From NCBI GenBank assembly GCA_001566295.1, contig KQ964263.1, positions 248,001-312,000 of the forward strand: a DNA stretch of 64,000 bases. The letters run 5' to 3'. Position numbers and translations under genes: made by a program. The notes beneath the pieces are model-generated. The model ran no database searches, was not told the DNA's origin, and worked only from the letters and a program-made list of their open reading frames with translations. The stretch comes from Microdochium bolleyi (taxonomy: Eukaryota; Ascomycota; Sordariomycetes; Xylariales; Microdochiaceae). Position 1 is the stretch's first letter; each line of letters starts with the position of its first letter. This document shows positions 33,664-45,552 of the stretch, one piece after another.

Positions 33664-33736
33664 GTTGGTGTTGGTGTTGGTAGTGGTATTGGGGTTGGGG
33701 TTGGACGAAGGGGCCCGGGGGGTGGGGGTGGGGTGA
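33664..33736. repeat. G-rich GTTGGT/GGGGTT tract
   Basis: GTTGGT units grade into GGGGTT units and then G-runs. Several runs of three or more G within about 40 bp make a G-quadruplex possible. It lies just after the tyrosinase stop codon. Confidence 0.75.
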
Positions 33737-33774
33737 AGAGATTGGTCAGATATAAGAGGAGGAAGGAGACGCGG

Positions 33775-33787
33775 TTATATATATATA
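33775..33787. repeat. TA dinucleotide run
   Basis: A short uninterrupted TA microsatellite, seen directly. Confidence 0.75.
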
Positions 33788-35015
33788 CTCATGGCATGGT
33801 TGACTAGGGCATAGATTGTTCTCATTTGATAGTTTGTACACTGGCTTAGCTAGTTGCAGTGCTGAGCGCTCCACATCCACTAGTAGAGCTGATAGTACGA
33901 ATGTAAAGTTAGTTCAACCAGATAATGCGTGACACTACTTCCCCAGTCTTCTTGCTGAGTGAAGCCTTGAAAATTTCCTTGTATTTAGCGGCAGAGATCA
34001 TAGGCTTCTTTATCACTCGGCCTTTTGCTATGTCGTCGGTTATAGATTGAACAAGTTGCGATGATGGCTCCCAATGGCACGTCAGGTATGTGGCTGGTTA
34101 AGTGAGAGATGACACAACCACTTCAACCCCATCATTTCTGAGGATCTGACTGGAGTGAGCCGCAAATAGCTTTCCTTGAAAGTCCGTTCTGGAAAAGTAA
34201 TGCTTGGCTTCAAGACAACGCCACGATCTGCCGTTTTCCCTACTTATAGCATTGCACGAAGCCCGAGCGGTTAGCTCTGTGCAGTTTAGGGAGTCCAGAG
34301 CTTCACTTGCTAACTGCCCGGCATCCAGTTGACTACCCACCACCAGGACCCTTTCTGTGATTCTTGTAATTGTCGCGGCATGTGCGATCAAGAAGATCCA
34401 TTTCGGCGCGGAACAGGATTCGACACTTAACGAGATATGTCGGATCCCCCTTTTGCCACCATAGAGCAGCTGCGACTTGCTTTGTTTGCACCGCGAAAAT
34501 TGGCGGCAAGTACCAACCAAATCTGGACAACAATAGCACACCCTTTTTTTTCTTCTTTTTTTCTGCCATCGCATTGAATTGTGTACCGTAGGCAGTATAT
34601 ATTGCTGACTACGTCATTCTGTGTGCATAGTTACATCAGTCTCTCGAATTAACGCCTCAGCTCGAAGCACTTGTCGAATCAATATTTAGCCTGCCAGCAT
34701 GCCGTGCTTTGCCTTGCCAAATTCAAAAGTGGCCCCATCAGGCCCCTGGCTCCTTAGTTTCAGTTGTCTTGGCGATGTTAAGATCTCCGGCTAGGCTCAC
34801 TTGCGGAAGGCAGCGATCTTCGCCTCGACAGCGGCAGCATCACTGCGGGCCACGATCATGTCCAGACTAGAGTTGGGAGTAAGTCAGTGTGGTCCGAACC
34901 ATGCAAGGTCACGACAGTAAGAAAAAGGGTGCGCGGGGGTCAACGTCGTTCAGAATGTCCATGGGCCACATGTCGAAAACATTTTCGACCCCAAAACTCA
35001 ACGAAAGACTTAGGC

Positions 35016-35555
35016 TTACTACAGCATACAAACGTCAGTATTCTTTGCCGTGAATTTTGTCTTGCGGTGGGAACACAAACGTACCATTTCCAAGTACTCC
35101 CTCTCAGCAAGATCCTCGATGCTGGCGCGAGCACCGCCTGGGAAGACAACATGGTCGGGAGAGCGGCACTCTTTTGTGCCACGGCTCTTCTTGGTCTTGC
35201 GGGCTGCAACACCGGCCGCCTCGAAGTGTGCGCTCGACACGAGTGCGGAGGGTTGCGTGAGGCAGAAGAAGTTGACGTCGCTGGGGCTGGCCTGTTCGCC
35301 GACGAGGTCGGTCGCGGCGCAGCCGGCACCCGAGTAAGCCTTGCCGACGACGGCCGAGGTCTCGTCGAGGACGAAGTTGACGGAGCGGCCTTGGTAGCCG
35401 CTGCGCAGGTCGCAGCACTGGCCAGCGCTGAGGCCAAAGCAGCCGATGTAGAAGCCGTCGCCGCAGGTGTCCGAGTCCATGGCGAAGCTGATCATCGCGG
35501 CCGAAGCGGCGGGGACCAGCACCGTGGAGAGGGCGAGGAGCTGGGAGGAACGCAT
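35016..35555 (-). CDS. SSP3: small secreted Cys-rich protein, dispersed paralogue of SSP1/2
   Basis: The main exon, 35555-35085, encodes 157 residues ending in EYLEM. A good donor (gtacgt) follows, and an acceptor at 35019 leads straight into TAA. MRSSQLLALSTVLVPAASA is a signal peptide. The mature part, AMISFAMDSDTCGDGFYIGC then CC, has the spacing C-x7-C-x7-CC and later AYSGAGC, VNFFC and TKEC. These align with SSP1 and SSP2. Ending YLEM matches YSEM in SSP1 and YSDV in SSP2. An alternative last exon exists at 34866-34797 (LDMIVARSDAA to FRK, then stop), which would need another donor at 35097. The function is unknown. Confidence 0.7.
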
Positions 35556-37132
35556 GATGGGAGGTGAGGGCTACGATCGGACAAGGTATGAGCGAATTCT
35601 GTTGATCAAATGGATTTGGTGAGAGGCTAGATGCTTTAGGACTGGTATGGGGAGAGTAGTTCAGAGGAAGATGCGGAAGTGTCGTACTATTTGTACTCCT
35701 TGCCAGTGGCTGTTGAGGCATTGGTTTATACTTGATGCTACGAGCACAATTATCATGCTTCCCACAATGTAGATTGGGGGAACCATCATCAGAGGTACCC
35801 TGGTATGATCCGATAGATGAGGTACCGGTTTTCTGTTGGTTCTCGAGATGTGCACATTTCCGCTGCCAGTCACCTGCCCAAGAGGTGTTTGCCTTAGTGG
35901 GCTAGGCGCTTTCTAGATCAAGGGGAATTTGATCTTAAATCCTCTTTGCTTCTTATCGTAGTAAACTTTCCTCCATAGGTTGGTTTTCTTCGAAAGAGTG
36001 AGGCTCAGTCTTGTTGAACATTTTGCAGTTATGACAACGGCAGTGAAACTGGTCGTTATTTTCAAGGTGCGAGTGATGTTCAAAGGGGTGTGACCTACTC
36101 GCTCAACTCCGCGGGAGTAGCCGCTGCGGGGAACAATTGGTGTTGTCGTCCGGGATTGAGGCTGTGCAAATGAACCGCACAGGCGGGGGTCATGATAATC
36201 TGGTTGCCTGATCATCCCAGTCCGACCTTCTGGAAATCGAACCCTGACGAAATGGTGCCAAGAGTTCCAAAAACATAGCCACAAATATCCTGGCTGGAAC
36301 TTGCAGTTTTGGCGAACATACGATGGCGTGCAGGCGAAGCTGGTTGGTAGCATGATTACGGCAGACTGAGGCCCAAGGGCCTGCACAGAGTTAGGTCGTA
36401 AAACAAGACTAATGAAGCCTTTGCATCCCCATATTTGCCATTCTGCCTAGAGCCCCAGCTGAGAGCCGCCGTCTCGTGCGATACTACCTTCCTGAAGAGA
36501 AATGCTCTCTTGTCGTAAGAGTGCTGCTGCGCCACGGCTCCTCTATCGCCCCTGACACGGTCTGAGCAGCTGAACACCCAGCATGAACACTGCCTCCGCC
36601 GCCAGCGAGAAGCACGGCCCGTAGCCATGATCATGATATTAGATCAGACGCGAGTGGATAACAGTGCTGACTTGAAAGAGCTGTCCCCTGATCTTACCAA
36701 AGTGCGTTCGTTGCAACCACCGAGCACATTCCCTGCCCCGCACGAGCTTGCCTCGCTTCGTTCACCTCGCTCAGGAAATGACCCAGGTACTGGTTTCCCA
36801 GTGTCCCACCTGTTACATGCAGACGTTCGCTCAGCAGCCAGGCCTTTACGGACCACGACGTTTTTCTTTCCAATCATCTGGAGCTGTTAGTGGCCAGACA
36901 CCTGCTGGCGACCAGCATGGATTTGTCAGCCGGAAAACAGGGGCCCCTCGCTTCGCGCCGATGACCGGCATGGCCCATCGCGACCCTCGAGTGAATGCGG
37001 TATCCCACAGCATCGATTTCGCCCCTCATCGTCCTGCCGGCCAAGAGCCAAGAGCCAAGCACACCAAAACAGCAACACCGGACTTCTTGGTTGTCACGCT
37101 TCCCCCGTCGACAATACCGACAGCCGAGCAAA
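35556..37132. other. Intergenic region of 1.6 kb between divergent genes
   Basis: The genes on either side run outward, so both promoters lie here. The hydrolase frame is open to 36995, but only from non-ATG codons and without conserved sequence. Nothing else is supported. Confidence 0.5.
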
Positions 37133-38146
37133 ATGCCCGCACCCTCCAGGACGGAGCTTGTCGTGCTGCCCCGCCCGGGCACTGCGGCCGTGGACGGCGA
37201 CTCCTCCCCCATCGCTGGCCCGCTCCAGTCGGACTTCACCACGGCCTTTGGCAGCCTGCTCCCGGCAGCGCAATACATCACCACACCAAAGGGCAGGTTC
37301 GCCTACTACGACCTGCCACCCTCTCCCACCGCCTCCGAAACCACTCTCACCCCCGCCTCCGTCCAGCGCGTGCTCCTCATCCACGGCGTCCAGACCCCCG
37401 CCCTCGGCCTGCACCCGCTGGCCACAGACCTCCGGGCCGCCTTCCCCGCGACACACTTCGTCCTCTTCGACCTCTGGGGCCACGGCCTCAGCGACACGCC
37501 TCGTGTGCAGCACGTCCCGGAGCTGTTCCTCGAGCAGGTCGACACGCTGCTCGACCACCTCTCCTGGCCCAGCGCTCACCTGGTCGGCTACTCGCTCGGC
37601 AGCACCATCGCGGCCGGGTACACCGCCACACGCACCGTGCGGGTCGAGTCGGTCGTCTACGTCGCGCCCGCGGGGCTGTTCGGCGTCAAGGACTTTTCCG
37701 CGGACCAGCAGGTCCTCCTCCGTGGCGACGCGGGCGAGGGGGAAGTAGACGAGCTGGCGACGAGGGACTTTGTCATGAGCTTCCTCGAGGGCGGTGAGCT
37801 GGTGGTCCCCGCTGACGCAGCGGAGCGGATCGCAAAGGGGGAGGTCGTCGCCGAGGCGGTGCGGGACTGGGAGATGAAGAACCATCCCGGCCACGCGGGC
37901 AGCGTGGTGGCGATCGTGCGGGACGGTGGTGTCATGGACCGCGAGGAGACGTTCAGGCAGGCGAGCGCCTCGGGGAAGGCCATGCTGGCGGTTCTTGGGG
38001 AGAAGGATGACATCACGAGCCTGGAGAAGGTGCGGAACGTTGGCGTAGAAGCCGTCGTGGTTGTGAACGGGGCGGGCCATGGGGTCGTGAGGTTGCAAGC
38101 AGGAGAGGTCGCTCGGGCCATTGGCCAGTTCTGGACGAGGTCCTAA
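37133..38146 (+). CDS. Alpha/beta hydrolase fold protein
   Basis: The intronless gene encodes 337 residues from the ATG before PAPSRTELVVLP. The oxyanion segment is LLIHGVQTPALGLHPLA, followed by VLFDLWGHGLSDTPR. The nucleophile elbow is VGYSLGS with Ser154. Late in the protein, LGEKDDITSL holds the acid and NGAGHGVVRL the catalytic His. This is the standard order of a small esterase or epoxide-hydrolase-like enzyme. The N-terminal 50 residues are not conserved-looking and have no signal peptide, suggesting a cytosolic enzyme. The substrate is unknown. Confidence 0.85.
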   Translation: MPAPSRTELVVLPRPGTAAVDGDSSPIAGPLQSDFTTAFGSLLPAAQYITTPKGRFAYYDLPPSPTASETTLTPASVQRVLLIHGVQTPALGLHPLATDLRAAFPATHFVLFDLWGHGLSDTPRVQHVPELFLEQVDTLLDHLSWPSAHLVGYSLGSTIAAGYTATRTVRVESVVYVAPAGLFGVKDFSADQQVLLRGDAGEGEVDELATRDFVMSFLEGGELVVPADAAERIAKGEVVAEAVRDWEMKNHPGHAGSVVAIVRDGGVMDREETFRQASASGKAMLAVLGEKDDITSLEKVRNVGVEAVVVVNGAGHGVVRLQAGEVARAIGQFWTRS

Positions 38147-38997
38147 TGGGGAGACTGCTCCTCGGAGTGATAAGGTTAGCTTGATTTCACGACATGGGGA
38201 ACTTCTAGACATTTTACTATAGACTACCATGCAGTGTATGGAGCACTTCTAGATCCGCCATTCCGCCTTTGCAGGCACGCCTAGTCTGGCCGTGGTCTGA
38301 CGGGAACCCTTCTACGCTTCCGATGAACACCACGTAAAGCACAACGGGTGGAAATCGCAACTTAGGCCTCACAGGCGATTGATGGGGAATCCTTTCTACA
38401 TTCCTGGCACGGCGGTGGCCGCTGATCCACCTTCAAGGTTGTCGACGTCCTCGAACATCTGCATGGTGACTGGGCCGAAAAGGATACGACCGCGGCGGCG
38501 CAGGCAAGGGGAGCCAGGCCAGTCTCACCCAGCGGTTGCCACTACGGGGACGCCCACGCCTCAGCCACTGTCACGTAGCCTCTCGCCCGCGCCTCCAGTA
38601 ACCCAAACGTGCGGTCGAAGGGCGGAACAGTGGTGGTAGTTCCATCTTGTCGGTCAAGCATGGTGAACGCCTCGACGCGGAGCAGCACCGCGCCCGTGAT
38701 GCCGGGGAGAATCATACGCGTGACGAAAACGATCACCACCCGGACAGCACTCCTCTGCCACAACTGAGTGACGTCTGAAAAATAAGTCAGTACATCGTCG
38801 GGTGTGCTGTCGAGGGCCCGTCTGGCAGATTCGCCCGCTTGCGCGCGCTTGCTGTTACGACCGCCGTGTCGAGACAGTGCGCACGCCATGTGGCCCGGAG
38901 AGTCACCTCGAAGGGTCTATATAGCCAATCATTATGACAATCCGGAAGGACAACATATACGCATAGGCAGACTGCTATCGCTCCCTCAGCCTCATAG
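38147..38997. other. Intergenic region before the NACHT relic
   Basis: No supported gene. Reading frames here are short and lack motifs. Some of this may be unrecognisable remains of the STAND gene whose fragment follows. Confidence 0.4.
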
Positions 38998-39283
38998 CAT
39001 GCTTGACCACAATACACCGGACCGCACTCAACTTCTCTCCTCATTCCTGTTGGACACGGACAGCTGGCTCCGGGCTCGCGAGATGGCACACCAATTTCAC
39101 AGCGGGGGTCTACGGACAGCAACCGCTCTGCGTGTTACAAACGATGCGTTCAACAAGTGTGATGAAGACGAATGTCAGGAAATTGTGGAGAAGTTCGATA
39201 ACATCGTAGGCTTTGCATACGAACAAGGTACTCGCCTCGACATCTGCTTTGCGAGCCGCCACTATCCCCGGTTGAAACCATGA
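38998..39283 (+). pseudogene. Relic of a NACHT (HET-E/NLR-like) domain
   Basis: The frame ending at 39283 reads ALRVTNDAFNKCDEDECQEI, then EKFDNIVGFAYEQGT and RLDICFASRHYPRL. Fungal HET-type NACHT domains have the Walker B pattern (hydrophobic)-DALDECDEDE and, about 30 residues later, LRICFSSRHYP. Both are recognisable but altered (DAFNKC for DALDEC). No P-loop, N-terminal domain or repeats are found nearby, and the frame stops right after SRHYPRLKP. It is a fragment, not a working gene. Confidence 0.7.
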
Positions 39284-39489
39284 CGTGAACCGTGTTATTT
39301 CTTTTGTAATCTAAGTATATATCGACTTACCCGGCGCGCATTTGTCCGGCACAGCACGAGATCACATTTCGTTTCACAGGAAGCTAAATATGACGCCAAA
39401 CTTTAAAAGGCTGAGCGAGGTCTGAAACGGCAGCCCGACGACTCAGTTTCAACGAAGAGGGGCCCGGGTCTGGAGCACCCGCCCCCTCC

Positions 39490-41328
39490 TCACGCACAGG
39501 CGATGATCTTGGCCGCGGCGACCTCGGCAATGCCGTACGCCGCAGTCTGGATGTGCGCAGCCGGGATGATGGGGATGATGCTGTTGTCGACGACGCGCAG
39601 GTTGGCCGTGCCGTAGACGAGGAGGTCGGGGCTGACGACGCCGCCGTCCTTGCGGGGCAGCATGGCGCAGGTGCCGACGGGGTGGTAGAAGCTGCCCATG
39701 GCGGTCTTGGCGTACGCGCGCCACTCGTCGTCGGTCTGGACGGCCTCGCCGGGCTCCGTCTCGGCGACCCACGCCGACCGGATGGGCTCCGAGTGGGCGA
39801 TGCGGCGCGAGAACTTGGCGGCCTCGACGAGCCCCTCGTGGTCGTACTGGTTGCTCATAAATTTCGGGTCGATGACGGGCTTGCCGCGCGGGTTGGCCGG
39901 GTCGATGTGCACGCTGCCGCGCGAGAAGGGCTGCATGACGGTCGCGATGAGGGTGATGAACTTGCCGCCCGTGTAGGCAAAGGAGCCGACAAAGTTGGCC
40001 TCGTAGATCATCTCGATGGACGGCACGCGGGCGTTGCTGAGGTACTGCAGCTTCTTGGCGTCGATGACGTTGGTGCTGCGCCCGAAGACGTCGCGCGCGA
40101 TCTTCTTCATCTTGGCGTCCAGGCCGAGCTGGCGCCAGTTCATGAAGCCGTAGGCCGAGGTGGTGTACTCGTACAGCGACGGCTCGCCCTCCATCCACTT
40201 CTGCAGCTCGCCTGTGGCGTTGGCGCCGGCGCTGTCGAAGATGAGGTTGTCGAACGAGTCGATGCCGTCTTTGAGCTTGTACGTGTTGGACAGGCGGATG
40301 TGGTCCTGGTAGTTCTCGCCGACGCCGGGGAGGTCGACAAGCGGGGTGACACCAGCAGCCTTGAGCACGGCGGGCTGGCCGATGCCCGAGAGCTCGAGCA
40401 GGCCGGGGCTCTGGACGGAGCCGGCCGACACGATGACTTCCTTCCGTGCGCTGATGACCTCGCCGCCGGGCAGGGTCACGCCGGTCGCCTTGTACTGCGA
40501 GTTCTGGAGCTTGGCCAGGTTCACCTTGGCAACCTGAGTGTTGGTCCTGACGACCAGGTTCTTGCCGGCCAGGGGCAGATAGCTGCTGGCGGAGTAGGAG
40601 CGTGTGTTCTTCTTCGTGTCGATATTGGTAGGCTGGAACCCGACGCCGATGGGGTCGCCGCCCATGCTGGCATGGTCGTTGACATTGATGCCGAGCTTGC
40701 TCACGGCTGGCTGCCAGAAGCGCAGGACAGGATAGACGACTCGATTGTAGTAGTTTTTGATCGGTCCGCTGCGTCCGTGCCTGTCATTATCGCTGCCTGT
40801 GAAGTTCTCCGACTTGGTCATGGCATTGATCATGGTGTTCCAGCCCCAGCCGGGGTTCCCGAGCTCAGCCCAAGCCTCGTACTCCGGGGCCGATGCACGG
40901 TCGTAGCAGAGGTAGTTCATGGCAGAGGAGCCACCGAGCACCTTGCCACGGTTGACACTGATGGAGCGGCCATCCAGAGACGACTGCTTGACCGTAGTGA
41001 AGTTCCAGTCGAGGCTGGACCCGAGAATAGAGCCCCGAAGGCCCGGGACATTGATCCTCGGGTCCTCGAGAGCAGCAGGTCCGGCCTCGATGAGTAGGAT
41101 GGTGGACTTGGGAAGGCCGAGGCTGAGGCGCGTGGCCAGAGCGGTGCCAGCAGTGCCACCACCAACAACAATCTAGAGCATTGCAAGTCAGCCATGGCGT
41201 TCTGCACCGGGCGCGCGTGCGTGCGCGCGCAGTGGACAGTGCTCACTCACATAGTCGAACGAGGCATCCTCGGCAGACACACCAGCGGAGAGGGCGAGGG
41301 CCGCCGCAAACGATGGTGAGAACCTCAT
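39490..41328 (-). CDS. Secreted GMC (glucose-methanol-choline) oxidoreductase
   Basis: Two exons, 41328-41251 and 41172-39490, encode 586 residues. MRFSPSFAAALALSAGVSA is a signal peptide. The FAD-binding Rossmann motif is created across the splice site: DYIVVGGGTAGTALATRLS. Then come LLIEAGP, the GMC signature NRGKVLGGSSAMNYLCYDR, and VIVSAGSVQSPGLLELSGIG (second GMC signature). The C-terminal domain has GSFYHPVGTCAM with the catalytic His, then VYGTANLRVVDNSIIP and PAAHIQTAAYGIAE with the second active-site His. The family oxidises alcohols or sugars using FAD and O2 or quinones. It is likely an extracellular alcohol or aryl-alcohol oxidase or a secondary-metabolism enzyme. Confidence 0.95.
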
Positions 41329-42316
41329 GGCGAACAATGGAGAGATTGACTAGCCGAGGGGTGCAGCGACGGAAACAAGTGGCTGAGTGGGTGGGTGGGT
41401 GACAAGAGGCCTCTAGATTCTTGTGAGGGCACGGCATGGCATTTTAAGTTGGGCGGCGCATAGATAGGCCGCCCCTTTCGGCCTCAGACGACCCTGGGCT
41501 GGGGTCCAGTGTTGACTGAAATGGACGACGACCCGGGGGATGACGGATCCGTTAGTCACAGGAACGGCCGAGGGCAGAGACACGCGCACCTGTGTTGATC
41601 GAGGATGAGGACCAGGATGTCCCGCATGGCCGGGGGCCCCGAGCTAGCGGCCTAAGGCTGACGCGAATGAACTTGTTCTGTGCAATTTGCAATGCTGGCA
41701 ATGGCTGGCAATGCGTGATCCGAGCAGGGGCGCCCGTATTGCTGGGGAAGCGGATCCGGCCCCAGTGCCGACCCCTGCCCCGGACCCAGCCCCGGCCCCA
41801 GCTCCGGGCCCACCGTTCCTTCGTCCAGCGCCAGCCCGCGTTGGGCGCCACAGGGCCGACAGAGTTTAGCCACCACGTTACAGAGCAGCGTCGACGGCTG
41901 CCCGCTCCACCTCGGTAGCTACCGCCCGCGGAGAACTTCTGCTCGCTAACTCAAAGCAGCAGTTGTTGGTTGGCGCATTAAGGTTGCCGGCAGCTGCAAC
42001 CTGCTACTCATGCACACCCCTTTTTTTATTGTACAAAAGTGCAGCATCCGCGGGACCCAAGCAGTCCCCGGCCTGCTGCCCTCGGTCCAGTGCGACTGGC
42101 CTGGTAGGCCCCCCTTTAAATCATGCAGGCCCTGCAAAGGCTTGCACTTGCTTATTTCCACCTTCCGTGAAGCCTTCCCTTCCTGTGTGCGCCCGTTCGC
42201 TCATCTCCGTCCCTGTCCTGTCTAGTCGCGCTGCTACAGGCATCCTACAATATAACACGGGCCCCTCCAACTTTGGTTGAGTCTCTCAAGGCCGATCTGC
42301 CGAAAAACCATACGCC
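41329..42316. other. Divergent promoter region with CCCCGG-rich tract
   Basis: This 988-bp region lies between genes transcribed outward. It has a low-complexity CCCCGGCCCCAG-type tract at about 41757-41815. No gene is supported. Confidence 0.5.
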
Positions 42317-43660
42317 ATGGCGGACCAACCAACAACGCGCAGTACCGAAACCAACGGGCCCCTCGTCACCGGTATCGCCATCGGTTTCGTGTGCGCTACG
42401 GCCGTCTTCATCGCGGGACGCTTCTACACTCGAGCGGTGCTTCTCAGGTCCATTGGCAAGGATGACTGGTGCATGCTGATTGCGACGGTCCGTTCTTTCG
42501 TCCTTTTTTTGCTCTCGGCCAGTGCTAACGACCGCGCGGTAGGGGTTTGCGGTCATCTACTCGGTGGCCATGTGCTTCGAGGCAAAGTACGGCATGGGCA
42601 GGCATGTCGAGACTGTCGGGGAGAAGGAGACCGTGGAACAGCTCAAGGTACGTCGCCCATTTTCGCCGCATAGCATGACGACCGGTTGCGCGAGGCCCAA
42701 AGGAGGAGCTCATGTAATGCTAAAAAAAAACTCCACGCAAACAGTTCCTCATGGTCGCTATCCTCAACTACAACATGGGATTGAACGTTGTGAAGCTGGG
42801 CTTCCTGTTCCAATACCGACGCATCTTCCACGGCGCAGTGATCCAGAGGATATGCTACTGGTTCATGGTCTACGTCTGCGTCTGGGCATGTGTGCAGGCT
42901 GTCCTCCTGGGGCTCGCATGCCTCCCCGTCTCCATCATCGTCCCCAGCATGGCCAACTCCTGCCTCGACACGCTGCCCATCTGGTACTTCTCCTCGGGCA
43001 TGAGCATGGCGACCGACATCTTCATCTGCTGCATCCCGATCCCTTCGGTGCTGAAGCTCCAGCTCCCTCTGAAGCAGAGGATCATGGTGCTCGGCATTTT
43101 CTGCCTCGGCTTCTTGTAAGACGACCACCCACCTCCCCTCCCCCTTCTGCAGCAACGAAACGTAATTTGCTAACACCCCCACTCGCAGCGTCTGCATCAT
43201 CTCCATCTACCGCATGTTCACCCTCAAGGCCGGCGTCATCAGCCAGGACCCGTCGTGGGACAACATCGGCGCGGCCATCTGGTCCTGCATCGAGCTCAAC
43301 ATCTCCATCATCGCGTCGACCCTGCCGACCCTCCGGCCCCTGGTCGCGCGCCTCCTGCCGGGCATCGGCCTCTCGTCGGCCCGCAACGACCGCACCACCT
43401 ACCTCCGCTACGGCTCGGCCTCGGCGGCCATGCGCGCGGGCGCCAGCAAGTCGACTGGGAATAAGAGTAGCAAGATGAAGAGCATCAGCACCGAGGAGCT
43501 GGCGCTCGAGGAGATGGGGCCGGGCGCCGCGGGCAGCACGCGGTGGGACATCCAGGCGCACGCCTCGGGGGATCCCTCCACGGGCTTTCCGAAGAAGGAG
43601 TATGACGAGAGCCGGATTGTGAGGACGACGGAGATATTGATCGATTCCCGCGCGTCATAG
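42317..43660 (+). CDS. Seven-helix fungal rhodopsin-like/SAT4-type integral membrane protein
   Basis: Four exons, 42317-42487, 42543-42647, 42745-43115 and 43189-43660, consistent in phase, encode 372 residues. Seven hydrophobic segments can be followed: VTGIAIGFVCATAVFIAGRF; the stretch around CMLIATGFAVIYSVAM; LMVAILNYNMGLNVVKLGFL; CYWFMVYVCVWACVQAVLL; MSMATDIFICCIPIPSVL; RIMVLGIFCLGFLVCIISIY; and AIWSCIELNISIIASTLPTL. RFYTRAVLLRSIGKDDW and the C-terminal ELNISIIASTLPTLRPL motif are hallmarks of the large fungal rhodopsin-like (SAT4) membrane family. The C-terminal 100 residues are a Ser-rich cytosolic tail. Members are widespread, some near secondary-metabolite clusters; the role is unclear. 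Confidence 0.9.
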
Positions 43661-45552
43661 AGAGGTTGTCTGTACAATGAATGGGACCATGACAATCACT
43701 ACCTAGCTCGGGGTAGGTAGCTACTAGACACCGTTCATGACACGCATCACTTACACGGAAGCCGGCTTCTGATTAGCTGTAATTTATTTGCTGTACAACC
43801 AGATCCTTGAACTTGCTTGCACCAATCCTTAATCACACGCGTCGCCAATCCTCACCCTGGCTCCACTGGCTGTGGTTTGGGGGGATACTTCTTCTTCAGG
43901 AAGATGAGAATTGGCTTTGCCGGTGGGGAGCCAACTTGGAGTCGATGTGGGCCCGCGAGATGGGCTAGAGCTAGACTCTCGGCCAGGCATCTGCCGTACA
44001 CTTGGCTAGCGCAGACGCTAACCGCCCCGGCCGCGACCCCGTTCAGGTCTCCACTAGATGGCTCGGCCGAGACGAGGCCATGAAGAAGGTCCGGATCCGG
44101 TTCCAACGACACCGGGTGGGCTGAACTGGAAGAAATCATTAATACAGAGTACTTAATCGACTGTCAAACGCAAGACCAATATCTCCTAGCATGGTCCGCC
44201 TAGTGATTCCTGCCTACCTGATTGCCTTTAACTAATCAAACTTCACCAAACTTCATGATTAGGCGAAAATAATCAAGCATGCAAATATCGCAACCTGAAT
44301 GACCAGACCAGAATCCCGTAAGTTCTGCTCAGTCTCGTAGATTTCACAACCGAGCCAATATCTCGTAAGTCACCTTGCGAGAGACAGTTCTGCCCGGCTT
44401 GTTCTTTGAAGCTCCGCTCCACTCTTTGGTTCTAGTGACGCTGTACTTCCTGTCGTGTCCAACCGCGGGTGGACCACCGGCTGCTTCTAAAGATTTTCTC
44501 CCATTGTACTCGTGACGGTCTGTGATTTCTGTCGTCGCTGGCGTTTCTGTGCAAATCTGTGAGGAAGACGTGGCAATGCTCGGCATCTCTATACCAAAGA
44601 AACATGGAGTTAATCTTCTTGAAGCTCCTGGCTGCTGGACCTGTCTATGCGTCAAGTGTCGATCTAGAAATGGTTCAGGACCTCCAGTGTAGCCTGTTAG
44701 CTGTGGAGCGCGGACTTTTCGATACCTATCCGGCCGTGTGATGCGACCTCGTCGAGCATCAGCATCGTATTGACGCATATACCCTTGCTGTAGCTGGGGT
44801 TGAGCCGCAAGACAGAGCGCGCCTACTCTGATTTTCCCGCTCCGTCGTTATCATGACCGATGTTGTACGGCAAACGAAGCCGGCGCCGAACCGTGCCCAA
44901 GCTGCCCACGAGCAACTGGACTATATGATCACAAGTGAGAAATATGCTGACAATGAGAACCCCAGGACTGCGCCATGTAGTGAGCGCACGGTCCGACGTC
45001 TTCGCTCCCATCTGCGATAACCTGGCACTACGGAAGCCCCCCTGAACGTGTATGGTCGACCTAAGAGTATTGGCCCCAATAATGCTTCGTGCGATATTTG
45101 ATCGATTACTTGAAAAGCCTGGGATGTATCAAAATGAGATAGTAGTGTTCCTCTGGGACGAATTCAAGACGCTGGTTACAACGTCAAGCTCTACGGGCAG
45201 AATGTTGGACTAAAAAGTCATTCGTCGAATTGCCTAGCAGCGAAATGCAGACCTACGTGATTTTTATCTCTATCATTTGTCCGCATTCTCGTCTTACCAA
45301 TTGGTATGCATCGATAAGTCAAGTTGTGACATAAGAGCTGGGTTTCGATGAACTGGCTGGTCGCCACAGGGCACGGCCCCGGTAGCAGTTGTACGTTTCC
45401 ACCGAGAGCAGAGAGACCAAAATCTGCCAGATCATTCGCAAGACGGAGTAATCTTGGCTTATATTTCCCAAGTCTCGACTGAGGCGGTAGGTTTCGAGAT
45501 CCATGATATCGGTCTCGGCTGGCATCCACGGAAAGAGCCATTGTTTACAATA
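43661..45552. other. Convergent gene-poor spacer of 1.9 kb
   Basis: Both flanking genes end here. A 144-codon frame at 44344-44778 (minus) has no recognisable domain. Nothing else is supported. Confidence 0.5.

Larger units (their letters stand above)
33629..34796. other. Intergenic region downstream of tyrosinase
   Basis: It starts with a G-rich repeat tract and an AT dinucleotide run (listed separately). Further right there are only short frames, including one of 158 codons on the minus strand without motifs, and a polypyrimidine run at about 34544-34563. Confidence 0.5.

Noticed and set aside
34098..34574. 158-codon minus-strand frame
   Set aside because: Starts in a poly-Lys run from a polypyrimidine tract and has no coherent motif.
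37094..38230. 378-codon minus-strand frame opposite the alpha/beta hydrolase
   Set aside because: Antisense shadow; the plus strand carries the full Ser-Asp-His motif set.
39553..41097. 514-codon open frame on the plus strand opposite the GMC gene
   Set aside because: It lies wholly antisense to a gene with all family motifs. Its Gly/Ala/Val/Arg composition is what GC-rich codon use gives on the reverse strand.
44344..44778. 144-codon minus-strand frame
   Set aside because: Basic, low-complexity sequence with no recognised motif; could be a small gene but evidence is lacking.
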